Assembly: GCA_002373205.1 (NCBI GenBank)
Contig: DFJV01000111.1
Span: 6,884 to 34,688 of the forward strand
DNA length: 27,805 nt
Direction of reading: 5' to 3'
Origin: Treponema sp. UBA3662
GTDB taxonomy: Bacteria; Spirochaetota; Spirochaetia; Treponematales; Treponemataceae
Of the stretch, positions 7,154-14,323 are shown in pieces. The notes beneath the pieces are model-generated. The model was not told the origin of the DNA. It did no database searches and worked only from the letters and a program-made list of their open reading frames with translations. The first letter of the stretch is position 1; each line of letters starts with the position of its first letter. Made by a program: the position numbers and the translations under genes.

Positions 7154-8944
7154 CTACCAGTTGGCATGCAAGCCCAGAATCTGAACAACGTTTGCCATAA
7201 CATCCGGGAAACCTGGGTAGAGCACAAGGTGAACAAGATAGTATTCCATTCCAAACACAAGCAGGAAGGCAAAAAGCTTGCACAAAAGCGTCATCTTGGA
7301 AGCTCCGTTTGCAAACTGCATAGCCCCGTAAAGAGCAAGAACAAGCAAAATAAAAACAAAAAACTTAACCGGCAGAACAAAGCATATAAGCACAAAGCCA
7401 ATCATAAAGATAAAGCAAAGTTTTTTGTTTGCAGCCTTGTTGAACAAAGTAAGCAAAGTCCTTCCTATAAGATAGAAAATCAGGAATATTGCAAAGACGC
7501 AGTTGCGCTTGTCTATAAGAACCGTAATGTAGTCGCTGCGGATTTCTATTTCCGAAAGCCTTGCAGCGGTAGCCTTGTCCCCAAAGAAGAAGAGCTTTCC
7601 AATCTCCGCAAAGAAGCGGCCCATGCTGTTCAAAGGCTTGGCAATTGACTTTGCAAAAAGAATTGGCTTTACGGCAAAAAGCGCGGCAGTAGCATAAACA
7701 AGGGTAACAAACACATCCAGAATGTGGAAGTGAATGTGCTGGAGAGCATCCTGCTGAACCGCTTCATTCTCCTCAGCCCCGGAATTTTCTGCGTAAGAAT
7801 CATCTTCTTCTGCTGATTGTGCATAGCGTTCAGTCTGGTCATAACGTTCAGCCTGTGCAGACTTTTCTGCATCACGCTTAGCCCTCTTTTGGCGGATAAG
7901 CAAAGCCTTAAGCCTTCTTTGAACCATGCGGCCCTTGCGTGAAGACTTTTTCTCTGCGGAAGCAGCCTCACTAGAATCCTCGTCTTCACCATCTTCATCT
8001 TCATCCTGATAGCGGGAAGAAGCAGCACTTTCGCGCACATACTCCCTTCCCGGCCCAGCTGGAACTTCTTCCTCATCATCGTATTGCGAAGATTCATTCC
8101 TGGAATCAGAAACAGCCTCTTGGCGGTCTTGGTAAGCTTCACCGGAAGCAGACTCCTCTTCAACTTCATTACGTCCGGAAGAAGAATCATCTCTTTCCTG
8201 GTAGCCTTCCTGAACAGTCTCTTCCCTTGCAGATTCAGAAGAATACCCCTGCTCAGAAGAATAGCCCTGCCCTTCAGAATAGCCGGAGGATTCATAGCGT
8301 TCAGCCCTTTCTTCCTGACCAGCCTCGTATTCACCCTCTTCGTAAACCTCGGAAGGATTTTCCGACTCATCGTAATCTGTAATCTTTTCGTTGCGGGCCT
8401 CAATATCCTGCCGGGTAGCAATATACTTGTGCTGCCTCTTAAAAAGCGAACCGTTCTTAAGGCACCAGAGAAAGTCGGCCGCATTCTCTTTGTTTGCCCA
8501 AACCTTGTCCGCAAAGGACTTGTGCCTGGGTTCAGGAAGGGTAGACTCATTTATGTACTGGGTAAAAATCTTCTTAAGCTTAAGAGCCTCATCGTAGGAA
8601 AGACGCGCCGCATCGTAGCGGATAAGGCCAATGTGGGAAATAAGGGCAAAATAAAGGTACTTGCTGGTTGGAGAAGTCTTTTCCTTTTCCTTGCTGATAA
8701 TCTTTACGGAAAGGCCGTTAACATTCTTTTCCATAATATTGGAAGGAAGCTTTACGTCCGTAACCTCCGAATTGCGCACTATGGAAGTCTTAATGTTCCA
8801 GTAAAAGCGCCTGTCGGTAAAAACAAAGCCCTTGCGCCCGCCGGAAAGCCAGATTGCATAAAGGACTTCTTCACCGCTGTTAATCTGAAAATCGGCAAAG
8901 ATTCTTTCAATTGTGTTCTGTGAAAATTTAGACTGAATATACAT
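7154..8944 (-). CDS. PH-like domain protein with acidic repeats and C-terminal membrane segments
   Basis: I do not recognise a named family for this 596-residue protein. Residues about 1-135 look like a bacterial PH/GRAM-like domain (GEEVLYAIWLSGGRKGFVFTDRRFYW). Residues about 185-400 are strongly acidic and of low complexity, rich in Glu, Ser, Tyr, Asp and Gly, with short imperfect repeats (GYSEGQGYSSEQGYSSE) and a basic patch (RKGRMVQRRLKALLIRQKRAKR) in the middle. The last ~200 residues have about five hydrophobic segments (near 405-430, 480-500, 508-545 as two, 553-580). An architecture of cytoplasmic sensor or adaptor with a disordered linker and a membrane anchor is inferred. It is 9 bp downstream of the TSCPD gene and has a weak AGAGAAAG ribosome binding site. 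The opposite strand is also open for about 280 codons, a by-product of codon bias. Confidence 0.75.
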   Translation of the reverse strand: MYIQSKFSQNTIERIFADFQINSGEEVLYAIWLSGGRKGFVFTDRRFYWNIKTSIVRNSEVTDVKLPSNIMEKNVNGLSVKIISKEKEKTSPTSKYLYFALISHIGLIRYDAARLSYDEALKLKKIFTQYINESTLPEPRHKSFADKVWANKENAADFLWCLKNGSLFKRQHKYIATRQDIEARNEKITDYDESENPSEVYEEGEYEAGQEERAERYESSGYSEGQGYSSEQGYSSESAREETVQEGYQERDDSSSGRNEVEEESASGEAYQDRQEAVSDSRNESSQYDDEEEVPAGPGREYVRESAASSRYQDEDEDGEDEDSSEAASAEKKSSRKGRMVQRRLKALLIRQKRAKRDAEKSAQAERYDQTERYAQSAEEDDSYAENSGAEENEAVQQDALQHIHFHILDVFVTLVYATAALFAVKPILFAKSIAKPLNSMGRFFAEIGKLFFFGDKATAARLSEIEIRSDYITVLIDKRNCVFAIFLIFYLIGRTLLTLFNKAANKKLCFIFMIGFVLICFVLPVKFFVFILLVLALYGAMQFANGASKMTLLCKLFAFLLVFGMEYYLVHLVLYPGFPDVMANVVQILGLHANW

Positions 8945-8953
8945 TTCTTTCTC

Positions 8954-9196
8954 TTAGCTAGCCATTACAGCCTTCGCAAGCTGATCCGCACATGAAGTGT
9001 TCTTTGCACCGCACAAGTTTCCAAGCAGTTTGCCTGCTATTTCCTTGGCAGTCATGCCCTCGCAAAGCTTTGCAATAGCCTTAAGATTCCCGTTGCAGCC
9101 GCCGTCAAAGCGGATGTTGGTGATTTTGTCGCCATCCTTCGCAAAATGAATGGCCTTAGAACAAGTGCCTGTAGTTTTGTAAGTGATTTCTTCCAT
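8954..9196 (-). CDS. TSCPD-domain protein (TIGR03905 type)
   Basis: This 80-residue protein matches the small TSCPD family, a domain also found at the C-terminus of some ribonucleotide reductases. Its exact role is unknown; binding of a metal or nucleic acid through cysteines is only a suggestion. Seen in sequence: TGTCSKAIHF near the N-terminus, FDGGCNGNLKAIAKLCEGM in the middle, and conserved cysteines in LGNLCGAKNTSCADQLAKA. I start it at the ATG at 9196, which has GGGG six bases upstream. A GTG at 9208 would place the start over that ribosome binding site. It heads the operon with the acidic membrane protein and purN. Confidence 0.85.
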   Translation of the reverse strand: MEEITYKTTGTCSKAIHFAKDGDKITNIRFDGGCNGNLKAIAKLCEGMTAKEIAGKLLGNLCGAKNTSCADQLAKAVMAS

Positions 9197-9217
9197 TTTT
9201 ATCCCCACGTCTTTTCA

Positions 9218-9246
9218 ATTATACATTAAGTCATGGGATTTGTCCA
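9218..9246 (-). promoter_or_regulatory. promoter for TSCPD-purN operon
   Basis: On the minus strand TGGACA (9241-9246), a 17-base spacer and TATAAT (9218-9223) give a near-consensus promoter. It predicts a short leader of about 15 nt carrying the GGGG ribosome binding site of the gene at 9196. Confidence 0.6.
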
Positions 9247-9329
9247 CAAATTTAAGCCAACTCTGAATTTTGCAGATTTTTGAAGGATTTTTTTTTTGCG
9301 GCACTTGCCTAGTTAAAGCAAATACAAAA

Positions 9330-9580
9330 AAAAGAACATCTTGCCATTTTTTACTTGTCCAACAAGCAGCGCCATGGAGGGCGCGTCAAATGTTTGCGCA
9401 GAAGTTCGCGGTTTTTTGCAAGAAAACCCGGGCTCAAAAATGGCAAGGAGGCCATTTTTTAAGGGCTTTCCGGGGTTCCGCGGGTCCCTTCCCGCTCCAT
9501 TACTCCACTTCGTTCCGCAACGGCTACGCCGCCCCTCCAATCCCGGCCGTGCTTGTAGCTGCAAACATCTTTCTGCCCAC
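9330..9580 (+). repeat. R3-family repeat, full copy
   Basis: This is a composite of about 250 bp. The left module (9330-9410) has 'acatcttgccattttttacttgtccaac' then AGCGCCATGGAGGGCGCGTC. The right module (about 9436-9560) has a hairpin AAAATGGC...GCCATTTT, then 'ggggttccgcgggtccc' and ACGGCTACGCCGCCCCTCC. Both modules recur inverted in the same order at 24835-25078. The gap 9247-9626 otherwise holds nothing I can call. Confidence 0.8.
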
Positions 9581-9626
9581 AGGAATAGCAAAATGTGTTA
9601 AATCGCGCCACAACTTAACAGTTTTG

Positions 9627-10581
9627 TCAGTGGGGACCAATAAACTTATCCCCATTAAAATGAATCATGTGGGTAGGATTGTCAGCAATCCACGCTTCTG
9701 TTTCCCAAGCAATTTCTTGAGCATAATGAGTGAAAGTTTTCTTATCTGGAAATGCCGAAATATAAACTTTATCGGCAGTCACATTTTCAAAAAGATTTTC
9801 AAGTTCTATGTATCTTTTGCTGTCAACAGGACCATGTGATGTTACAGATTCTACAAGGACAAGCCACTTTTTATCCTCAACATAAAGAATTACATCGGGC
9901 ATTTTTCCGTGTTGCTGAACATTGAATAAAAGATTTCCTGCAAGTTCTTGGTCGTAATAGCCCCATTTCTCACCTGTATCACCGACATAAATCAAGGTGC
10001 TGTTTGGCAAAAATCTTGGAGCCATTTGCTCTATAATATCGCGAATTAATTCACTGTGTTTCCCTGGTGAAATTTGAATATGATGACCTTCTTTGATTTT
10101 TACAGAAACCATATTCATTTCTCGTTCATGCGCATATTGTGCAGAAAGAGTAGACTGATTTTTTATGAAGTCTGCAAGCAAAGAGTCAAACGCAGATGAT
10201 TTATATGCTTTTATAACTCCTAAAGCTTTTGGTGAAATCTGATAAACCGCATTCGGACTATTTACGGCTCTATCTGGCTTGTCTGGATTATAAAGCACAA
10301 TTCCAGCTTGTACCATCCTGATGAGTGCTGAATCTTCGGAAGGTTTCTCGTGTATTGGGAGCATAATCCTTTTTGTAATATTCTTTTGCAAAAGTCATCA
10401 TCGGTGTTATTCCGACAAGTGGATTTTCAGCATTTTTCCATTTCTTTTCAGGAGTAACATTCAACAACGCAAGCAAACAATATGCTGTTCTTTCATTCTG
10501 CTGGGCTGATGGCATTCCAAACTTTTTGAGGATATCGATAGCTTCTTCGAGTTTTTGTTTTATCTGCTCTTCAATTTTCAT
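9627..10581 (-). pseudogene. BsuBI/PstI-type restriction endonuclease, frameshifted
   Basis: Type II endonucleases of this family cut CTGCAG. The N-terminal part (10581 to about 10318) reads MKIEEQIKQKLEEAIDILKK...YAPNTRETFRRFSTHQ. The C-terminal part continues in another frame as MVQAGIVLYNPDKPDRAVNSP...ISPGKHSELIRDIIEQ...KMPDVILYVEDKKWLVLVESVTSHGPVDSKRYIEL, the diagnostic family core. The frames join if one base of the CC at 10317-10318 is removed, giving THQ-MVQAG. As written, the N-terminal frame stops at 10288. The start overlaps the methylase stop by four bases (ATGA). Nothing else is damaged, so this is either a very recent inactivation or a sequencing error. The DNA is AT-rich compared with flanking housekeeping genes. 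Confidence 0.85.
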
Positions 10582-12050
10582 TTTGTTATAACCTTTGAAA
10601 GTTTATCAAAAAGATTTTGATTCCACTCTTTTTTAGATTTCAATTGTTTGCCTAAATTTTCCAAATCTTCACGATCCGGGTAAGGAAGATTTTGCAAATC
10701 TGTTGCGTTGACCTGTGTATGCCCACTAAAAAGTCGGAATTTTCCATCGATATATGTTGAATTAAGCCAGCAAACCAAACCATAGGCCATGTTTTCTGAA
10801 AGAGTATTTTTATTCAAATGGAATACATTCAGATGATTTTCAAAAGCAATACAATTGTTTACAAAGTCATCGGGTGTTATTATAGAAGCAACAATTCTTT
10901 TCGCTTCTTCTTTTGTAGAAAATCGCTTTACAAGAACATAAAAACCTTTCGGGAAAAATTGTTTATTAACTTCGTCAGATTTCAAAATTGCATTTGGTTT
11001 TTTAGATTCCTGAGGCCATGAAAGTCGATGATTTTTCAAATGAACAGAATAGATTAACGGTACAGATTTTGGTGCATAATCTTTGAGCAAAAGATTCTTC
11101 ATTCTGAAATCAACAATCGGACCTGTTGAAACTTTTATTCCTAAATCTTTTAAACTCGAGTAGGCTGTTAACTTTTCATTTTCAATCTGTTGTTTTATAG
11201 GAATATTAAAATATTTTTCGCTGTCATTTTCGTGTAGAATTTGATTAAACGGAACATCGAATTCATAAAGTCCGATGAAAGAGTCATCATTGCAATAAGA
11301 AATCTTTACATTTCTTTGCTCTGCATTTTTTTGAAGCATTATTATTATATTTTCCTGCAAAACTGCTTCATCCTTAAATGCTTTATCCCGAGATTCGAAC
11401 AGATGAATATGTTTTATTGCACAATTTCTTAGAATGAACTCACGAAACGACTTGTAATAGACACCATTGCAAAAACTTCGCGGAACAATCGCAACGATAT
11501 AGCCATTATCCTCCGTAAGAGAAACGGCCGCCCCCATAAATGCAGAATAAAGATTTACAGTTTCAAGCCCGAAAGCACGAGCAGACTGTCTCTCTTTAGA
11601 GTTAGTCAGTATTTTTTTATACGGAGGATTCATTATCACATGAGTGTATGTTTCATTAATTTTCCATGTATATTCGAATGAAGTTTTCTCCAAAAAATCT
11701 TCTGAAAATATTTCATAGTCTGATTTTTTAAAAGCCGAACTTGACGATGCTATATTTTCATTTAAAGCATCGTATACATCATTATCAATATCATAAGCAG
11801 AAATATGAATGGCTGGAATATTCCATTTTTCCTTTGCAATTCTTTCCATAAAAGAACAAGAAAGAACTCCTATACCTGCACCTGGATCAAGAAGCTTTAT
11901 TTTTTTATCTGTTGCAGGAAATAATGAAGACATAAACTTAGCTATAGGATAAGGAGTAAAATATTGCCCAAAAGATTCCTTATGATTAACGGAAGTTTCC
12001 ACTGCATGAGATATTCGCTCTTTTTCAAGTGTTTCTGCTAAGGCAAACAT
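10578..12050 (-). CDS. BsuBI/PstI-type adenine DNA methyltransferase
   Basis: This protein transfers a methyl group from S-adenosylmethionine to adenine N6, probably in CTGCAG by analogy with M.BsuBI and M.PstI, which have similar length (here 490 residues). Motif X-like GQYFTP is at residues 28-33, the SAM-binding motif I DPGAGIG at 55-61 and the catalytic motif IV NPPY at 141-144, an order typical of gamma-class enzymes. The C-terminal half would be the target-recognition region. The frame is intact although the partner endonuclease is broken. The start has no ribosome binding site; TATACT at 12057-12062 lies six bases upstream, suggesting a leaderless message. Recognition of CTGCAG is inferred from the family; such sites do occur in this window, for example in 1525-1540 and 2865-2880. 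Confidence 0.9.
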   Translation of the reverse strand: MFALAETLEKERISHAVETSVNHKESFGQYFTPYPIAKFMSSLFPATDKKIKLLDPGAGIGVLSCSFMERIAKEKWNIPAIHISAYDIDNDVYDALNENIASSSSAFKKSDYEIFSEDFLEKTSFEYTWKINETYTHVIMNPPYKKILTNSKERQSARAFGLETVNLYSAFMGAAVSLTEDNGYIVAIVPRSFCNGVYYKSFREFILRNCAIKHIHLFESRDKAFKDEAVLQENIIIMLQKNAEQRNVKISYCNDDSFIGLYEFDVPFNQILHENDSEKYFNIPIKQQIENEKLTAYSSLKDLGIKVSTGPIVDFRMKNLLLKDYAPKSVPLIYSVHLKNHRLSWPQESKKPNAILKSDEVNKQFFPKGFYVLVKRFSTKEEAKRIVASIITPDDFVNNCIAFENHLNVFHLNKNTLSENMAYGLVCWLNSTYIDGKFRLFSGHTQVNATDLQNLPYPDREDLENLGKQLKSKKEWNQNLFDKLSKVITK

Positions 12051-12077
12051 AATTTAAGTATACTATATTTCCAATTT

Positions 12078-12983
12078 TTAGACTATTGCTTCCTTCCCCT
12101 TCACCAGCTCCGGCACCACCTCGGCAAGAATTATTGCGGCAAAAATAAGGGTGCAGCCAAGAAGCATGCGAGGAGTAACGGCTTCGTGCAAAAGCAGGGT
12201 GCTAAAGAGAACACCAAAGAGAGATTCAAGAGAAAGGAAAAGCGATGCCAGTGCCGGGGCAACATATTTTAGACCCACGTTCTGAAGGACAAAGCAAACA
12301 AGCGTACTCATAACACCAAGATAGAGCACAGAAAAAATCACGCGGGCATTCGTAAAGATTTCAAGCGGAAATGTACCGTCCATGAATGGGGCACAAATCC
12401 AGCCCAGAAGAGCCGCCGCCGCAAACTGCAAAACGGTAAGCAAAAGGGGATCGTCATAGGCATTAAAATGCGACGTGAACAAAATATGCAGGGCGTAAAA
12501 AATACCGCAAAAAAGAGTAAGCACATCACCCTTGTTCATACTAAGAATATTGCCCTCGTTTTTAAGGGCCAAAAGCCCAATCCCGCTAACAGACATAAGG
12601 GCAGCCACAAAGACATACCAGCTGGGCCTCTTCCTAAAAAGTGGCCACGCAAAAAGCGGAACCAAAACAACGTAGACCGTAGTAAGAAAGGCATTCTTCC
12701 CTGCCGTAGTGAACTTGCAGCCGATAGTCTGCAAAAGATAAGCCATGAACAAAAAGAAGCCCAAAAGCATTCCGCGCATAAAGGTCTTTTTTGTAAGCCC
12801 AAGAAGCCTCTTATGCAGCAAAAGGCCAAGGCAGAAAGCCGCAATAGAAAACCTAAAGGCAATCATCCAGACAGGCCCAATATAGTCAAGGCTGTCCTTT
12901 ACCACAACAAACGCAAATCCCCAAATACAAGCGCAAAGCACAAGCCCCACGCTGCAAAAAGCACCCAAACTCTTTTTTGTCAT
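12078..12983 (-). CDS. EamA/DMT-superfamily transporter
   Basis: This 301-residue inner-membrane protein has about ten hydrophobic segments arranged as two EamA repeats (about residues 10-145 and 155-290), the usual architecture of drug/metabolite transporters that export amino acids, nucleobases or similar molecules. The N-terminal CACIWGFAFVVVKDSL and the second-repeat ESLFGVLFSTLLLHEAVTPRMLLGCTLIFAAIILAE are typical. The substrate cannot be inferred. It lies 28 bp upstream of the methylase start on the same strand. No Shine-Dalgarno is present; TTGTAC (13013-13018), a 17-base spacer and TAAAAC (12990-12995) lie six bases before the start codon, as in other possibly leaderless genes here. 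Confidence 0.9.
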   Translation of the reverse strand: MTKKSLGAFCSVGLVLCACIWGFAFVVVKDSLDYIGPVWMIAFRFSIAAFCLGLLLHKRLLGLTKKTFMRGMLLGFFLFMAYLLQTIGCKFTTAGKNAFLTTVYVVLVPLFAWPLFRKRPSWYVFVAALMSVSGIGLLALKNEGNILSMNKGDVLTLFCGIFYALHILFTSHFNAYDDPLLLTVLQFAAAALLGWICAPFMDGTFPLEIFTNARVIFSVLYLGVMSTLVCFVLQNVGLKYVAPALASLFLSLESLFGVLFSTLLLHEAVTPRMLLGCTLIFAAIILAEVVPELVKGKEAIV

Positions 12984-12989
12984 GCAATA

Positions 12990-13018
12990 GTTTTAGCAAA
13001 AAAACAGCCTTTGTACAA
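12990..13018 (-). promoter_or_regulatory. possible leaderless promoter of EamA gene
   Basis: On the minus strand TTGTAC (13013-13018), a 17-base spacer and TAAAAC (12990-12995) lie upstream. The -10 box is six bases from the ATG at 12983 and no ribosome binding site is seen. Confidence 0.4.
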
Positions 13019-13029
13019 TCTATTTTTGA

Positions 13030-13345
13030 TAAACCTGTCATTCCGAACTGCCCGTCACCCTGCCGAAGAGCCTGTCACCCTGAACGGTTGGTGAGTCCTT
13101 CGACAAGCTCAGGAACCACCTGTCGAACCACAGGGTCTGTCTAATTCCAAAACTTTATGTTCTATAGCCAATCTTCTCTTTATGGACGAAGTCTTATGGA
13201 CGGAAGTCCTAATCGCTCTACCATTTTACCCTTTGGCTAACTCGACCGCCCCTGCCACTCGTCACCGCCCTTCCGGGGTTCCGCCCTCCGGCTCCATTCC
13301 TTCGGAACGGGCTTACGCCCGCCCCTCCACGGCGGCGTAAGTTGT
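13030..13345 (+). repeat. mosaic of R4 and R2 repeats
   Basis: 13085-13135 contains 'cggttggtgagtccttcgacaagctcagg' (R4), matching 21197-21285. 13187-13345 is an R2 copy: 'tccataagac/gtcttatggac', TACCATTTTACCC, GGCTAACTCGACCGCCC, 'tgccactcgtcaccgcccttcc' and GGCGGCGTAAG. This fills 13020-13356; no gene is seen. Confidence 0.75.
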
Positions 13346-13356
13346 TTTTTTTCTGA

Positions 13357-13965
13357 TTAATATGAAATTTCAACAATCGGCTTATACATAAAGATACAAT
13401 CTTGACTGTATTCACTTTGCCAATCTTCATTCAAGCGGGCATTAAAACTTTTATCATCCACAGGATAAAAACCCCAAGTCTTATAATAGTTAGCCAATTT
13501 TGAGTTTGCAGCAAAAAGATACAAAACTTTCACACCTGTTTCCTCAGAAATATGTTTAACAACAGGTTGTATAATATCATAAAAAATATTCCGTCCAACT
13601 TTTTTGTCAAATTGTTTTATAATTTTCAGAGAATAATCATTTAACGCAATATTTACAAGCTCAATCCCAGGCACAAGTTTTGTTTCCTTTGAAAACTTTA
13701 GCTCAATAGATTTTTCATTATATGGAATTGATCCGTTTTTTAAAGAAAAGCAACCTATAAGAACCTCAGTTCCCTTTAGTTTTACAAGATAATTCCGAAC
13801 AGAATTGTCGTTTTCATCTTTCATTGCCTGATTACGAAAATAATCCGTTATACCCTCGGCGTTATGAATTGCGGCAAAACGTCTTAAAGAAAATTCATTG
13901 TTATTATCTACAAGACGTTCATACGAGAAATACTCTGAATTAATTTCTACAGGTATAAAGCTCAT
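13357..13965 (-). CDS. GNAT-like acetyltransferase
   Basis: This 202-residue protein has a pattern of GNAT fold N-acetyltransferases. A central strand segment (LIGCFSLKN, then KLVPGIELVNIALND) leads to a probable acetyl-CoA loop and helix (KKVGRNIFYDIIQPVVKHISEETGVKVLYLFAAN), and NYYKTWGFYPV resembles the C-terminal GNAT motif. The canonical Q/RxxGxG/A signature is degenerate (DKKVGRNI). The substrate is unknown. The start codon is one base after the stop of the 62-residue upstream gene, so the two are translationally coupled. This arrangement and the AT-rich codon use suggest a horizontally acquired two-gene unit; GNAT toxins paired with a small antitoxin are a known arrangement, but the small partner here does not look like the usual ribbon-helix-helix antitoxin. 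Confidence 0.65.
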   Translation of the reverse strand: MSFIPVEINSEYFSYERLVDNNNEFSLRRFAAIHNAEGITDYFRNQAMKDENDNSVRNYLVKLKGTEVLIGCFSLKNGSIPYNEKSIELKFSKETKLVPGIELVNIALNDYSLKIIKQFDKKVGRNIFYDIIQPVVKHISEETGVKVLYLFAANSKLANYYKTWGFYPVDDKSFNARLNEDWQSEYSQDCIFMYKPIVEISY

Positions 13966-13966
13966 A

Positions 13967-14155
13967 TTATTTTTGAACTGATTTGTTCCAATTATTAATT
14001 ATGTCTGGTAGATAGCGCAAAAAATCCCTGTTAAAAGCATCCCTTTCTTTTTTTGTATACTGGGGTTTAGAAAGAGGCTTTGCATTCATTATGTTTTCAT
14101 AAACTTTCTTGCCCCATTCCCCTGTAAGAACAAAGCACTCTGGTTTTTCAGTCAT
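13967..14155 (-). CDS. 62-residue protein upstream of the GNAT gene
   Basis: I do not recognise this protein. It is short and polar (MTEKPECFVLTGEWGKKVYE at the start, then a Lys-rich middle and NNWNKSVQK at the end), with no membrane segment. It has the strongest ribosome binding site in the region (AGGAGG, seven bases before the ATG) and a clear promoter at 14182-14210. It is followed after one base by the acetyltransferase gene. High predicted translation of a small protein ahead of an enzyme would fit an antitoxin or a regulatory partner, but no DNA-binding motif is visible. Confidence 0.65.
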   Translation of the reverse strand: MTEKPECFVLTGEWGKKVYENIMNAKPLSKPQYTKKERDAFNRDFLRYLPDIINNWNKSVQK

Positions 14156-14181
14156 AGAATTACCTCCTTCTTTTACTTTAA

Positions 14182-14210
14182 ATATAATGGTAAATAATAA
14201 CCTGCGTCAA
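14182..14210 (-). promoter_or_regulatory. promoter for the 62-residue/GNAT pair
   Basis: On the minus strand TTGACG (14205-14210), a 17-base spacer and TTATAT (14182-14187), followed by a leader of about 20 nt that contains AGGAGG. Confidence 0.6.
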
Positions 14211-14229
14211 GATAATTTGTTCAAGAATG

Positions 14230-14292
14230 GGAATGGGGTTGAGTCCAACACCTTACCGTCCACAGATTCCGGGTCTAGCACGGAATGACACT
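14230..14292 (+). repeat. single diverged copy of the 76-bp repeat
   Basis: 'gtccaacaccttaccgtccacagattccggg...cggaatgac' parallels the unit at 5254-5330, including the ATTCCGGGT...CGGAAT palindrome. Confidence 0.6.
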
Positions 14293-14323
14293 TTTTTTGC
14301 AAGAAAACTCGACCCTAAAACTA

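Noticed and set aside
7669..8923. Long open frames opposite or out of frame with the acidic protein (279 and 293 codons)
   Set aside because: They are mirror frames caused by the low-complexity Glu/Ser-rich coding sequence; the encoded proteins are Arg/Leu-rich without domains, and the 596-residue frame has better start and context.
9270..9839. 189-codon plus-strand open frame
   Set aside because: It is made of an R3 repeat followed by the antisense of the endonuclease C-terminus.
13187..13345. Integron attC sites (R2 repeats contain GCTAAC/GTTCCG-like boxes)
   Set aside because: Treponema denticola carries an integron, but these repeats lack properly placed inverted core boxes around each gene, their orientation does not follow gene cassettes, and no integrase is present.
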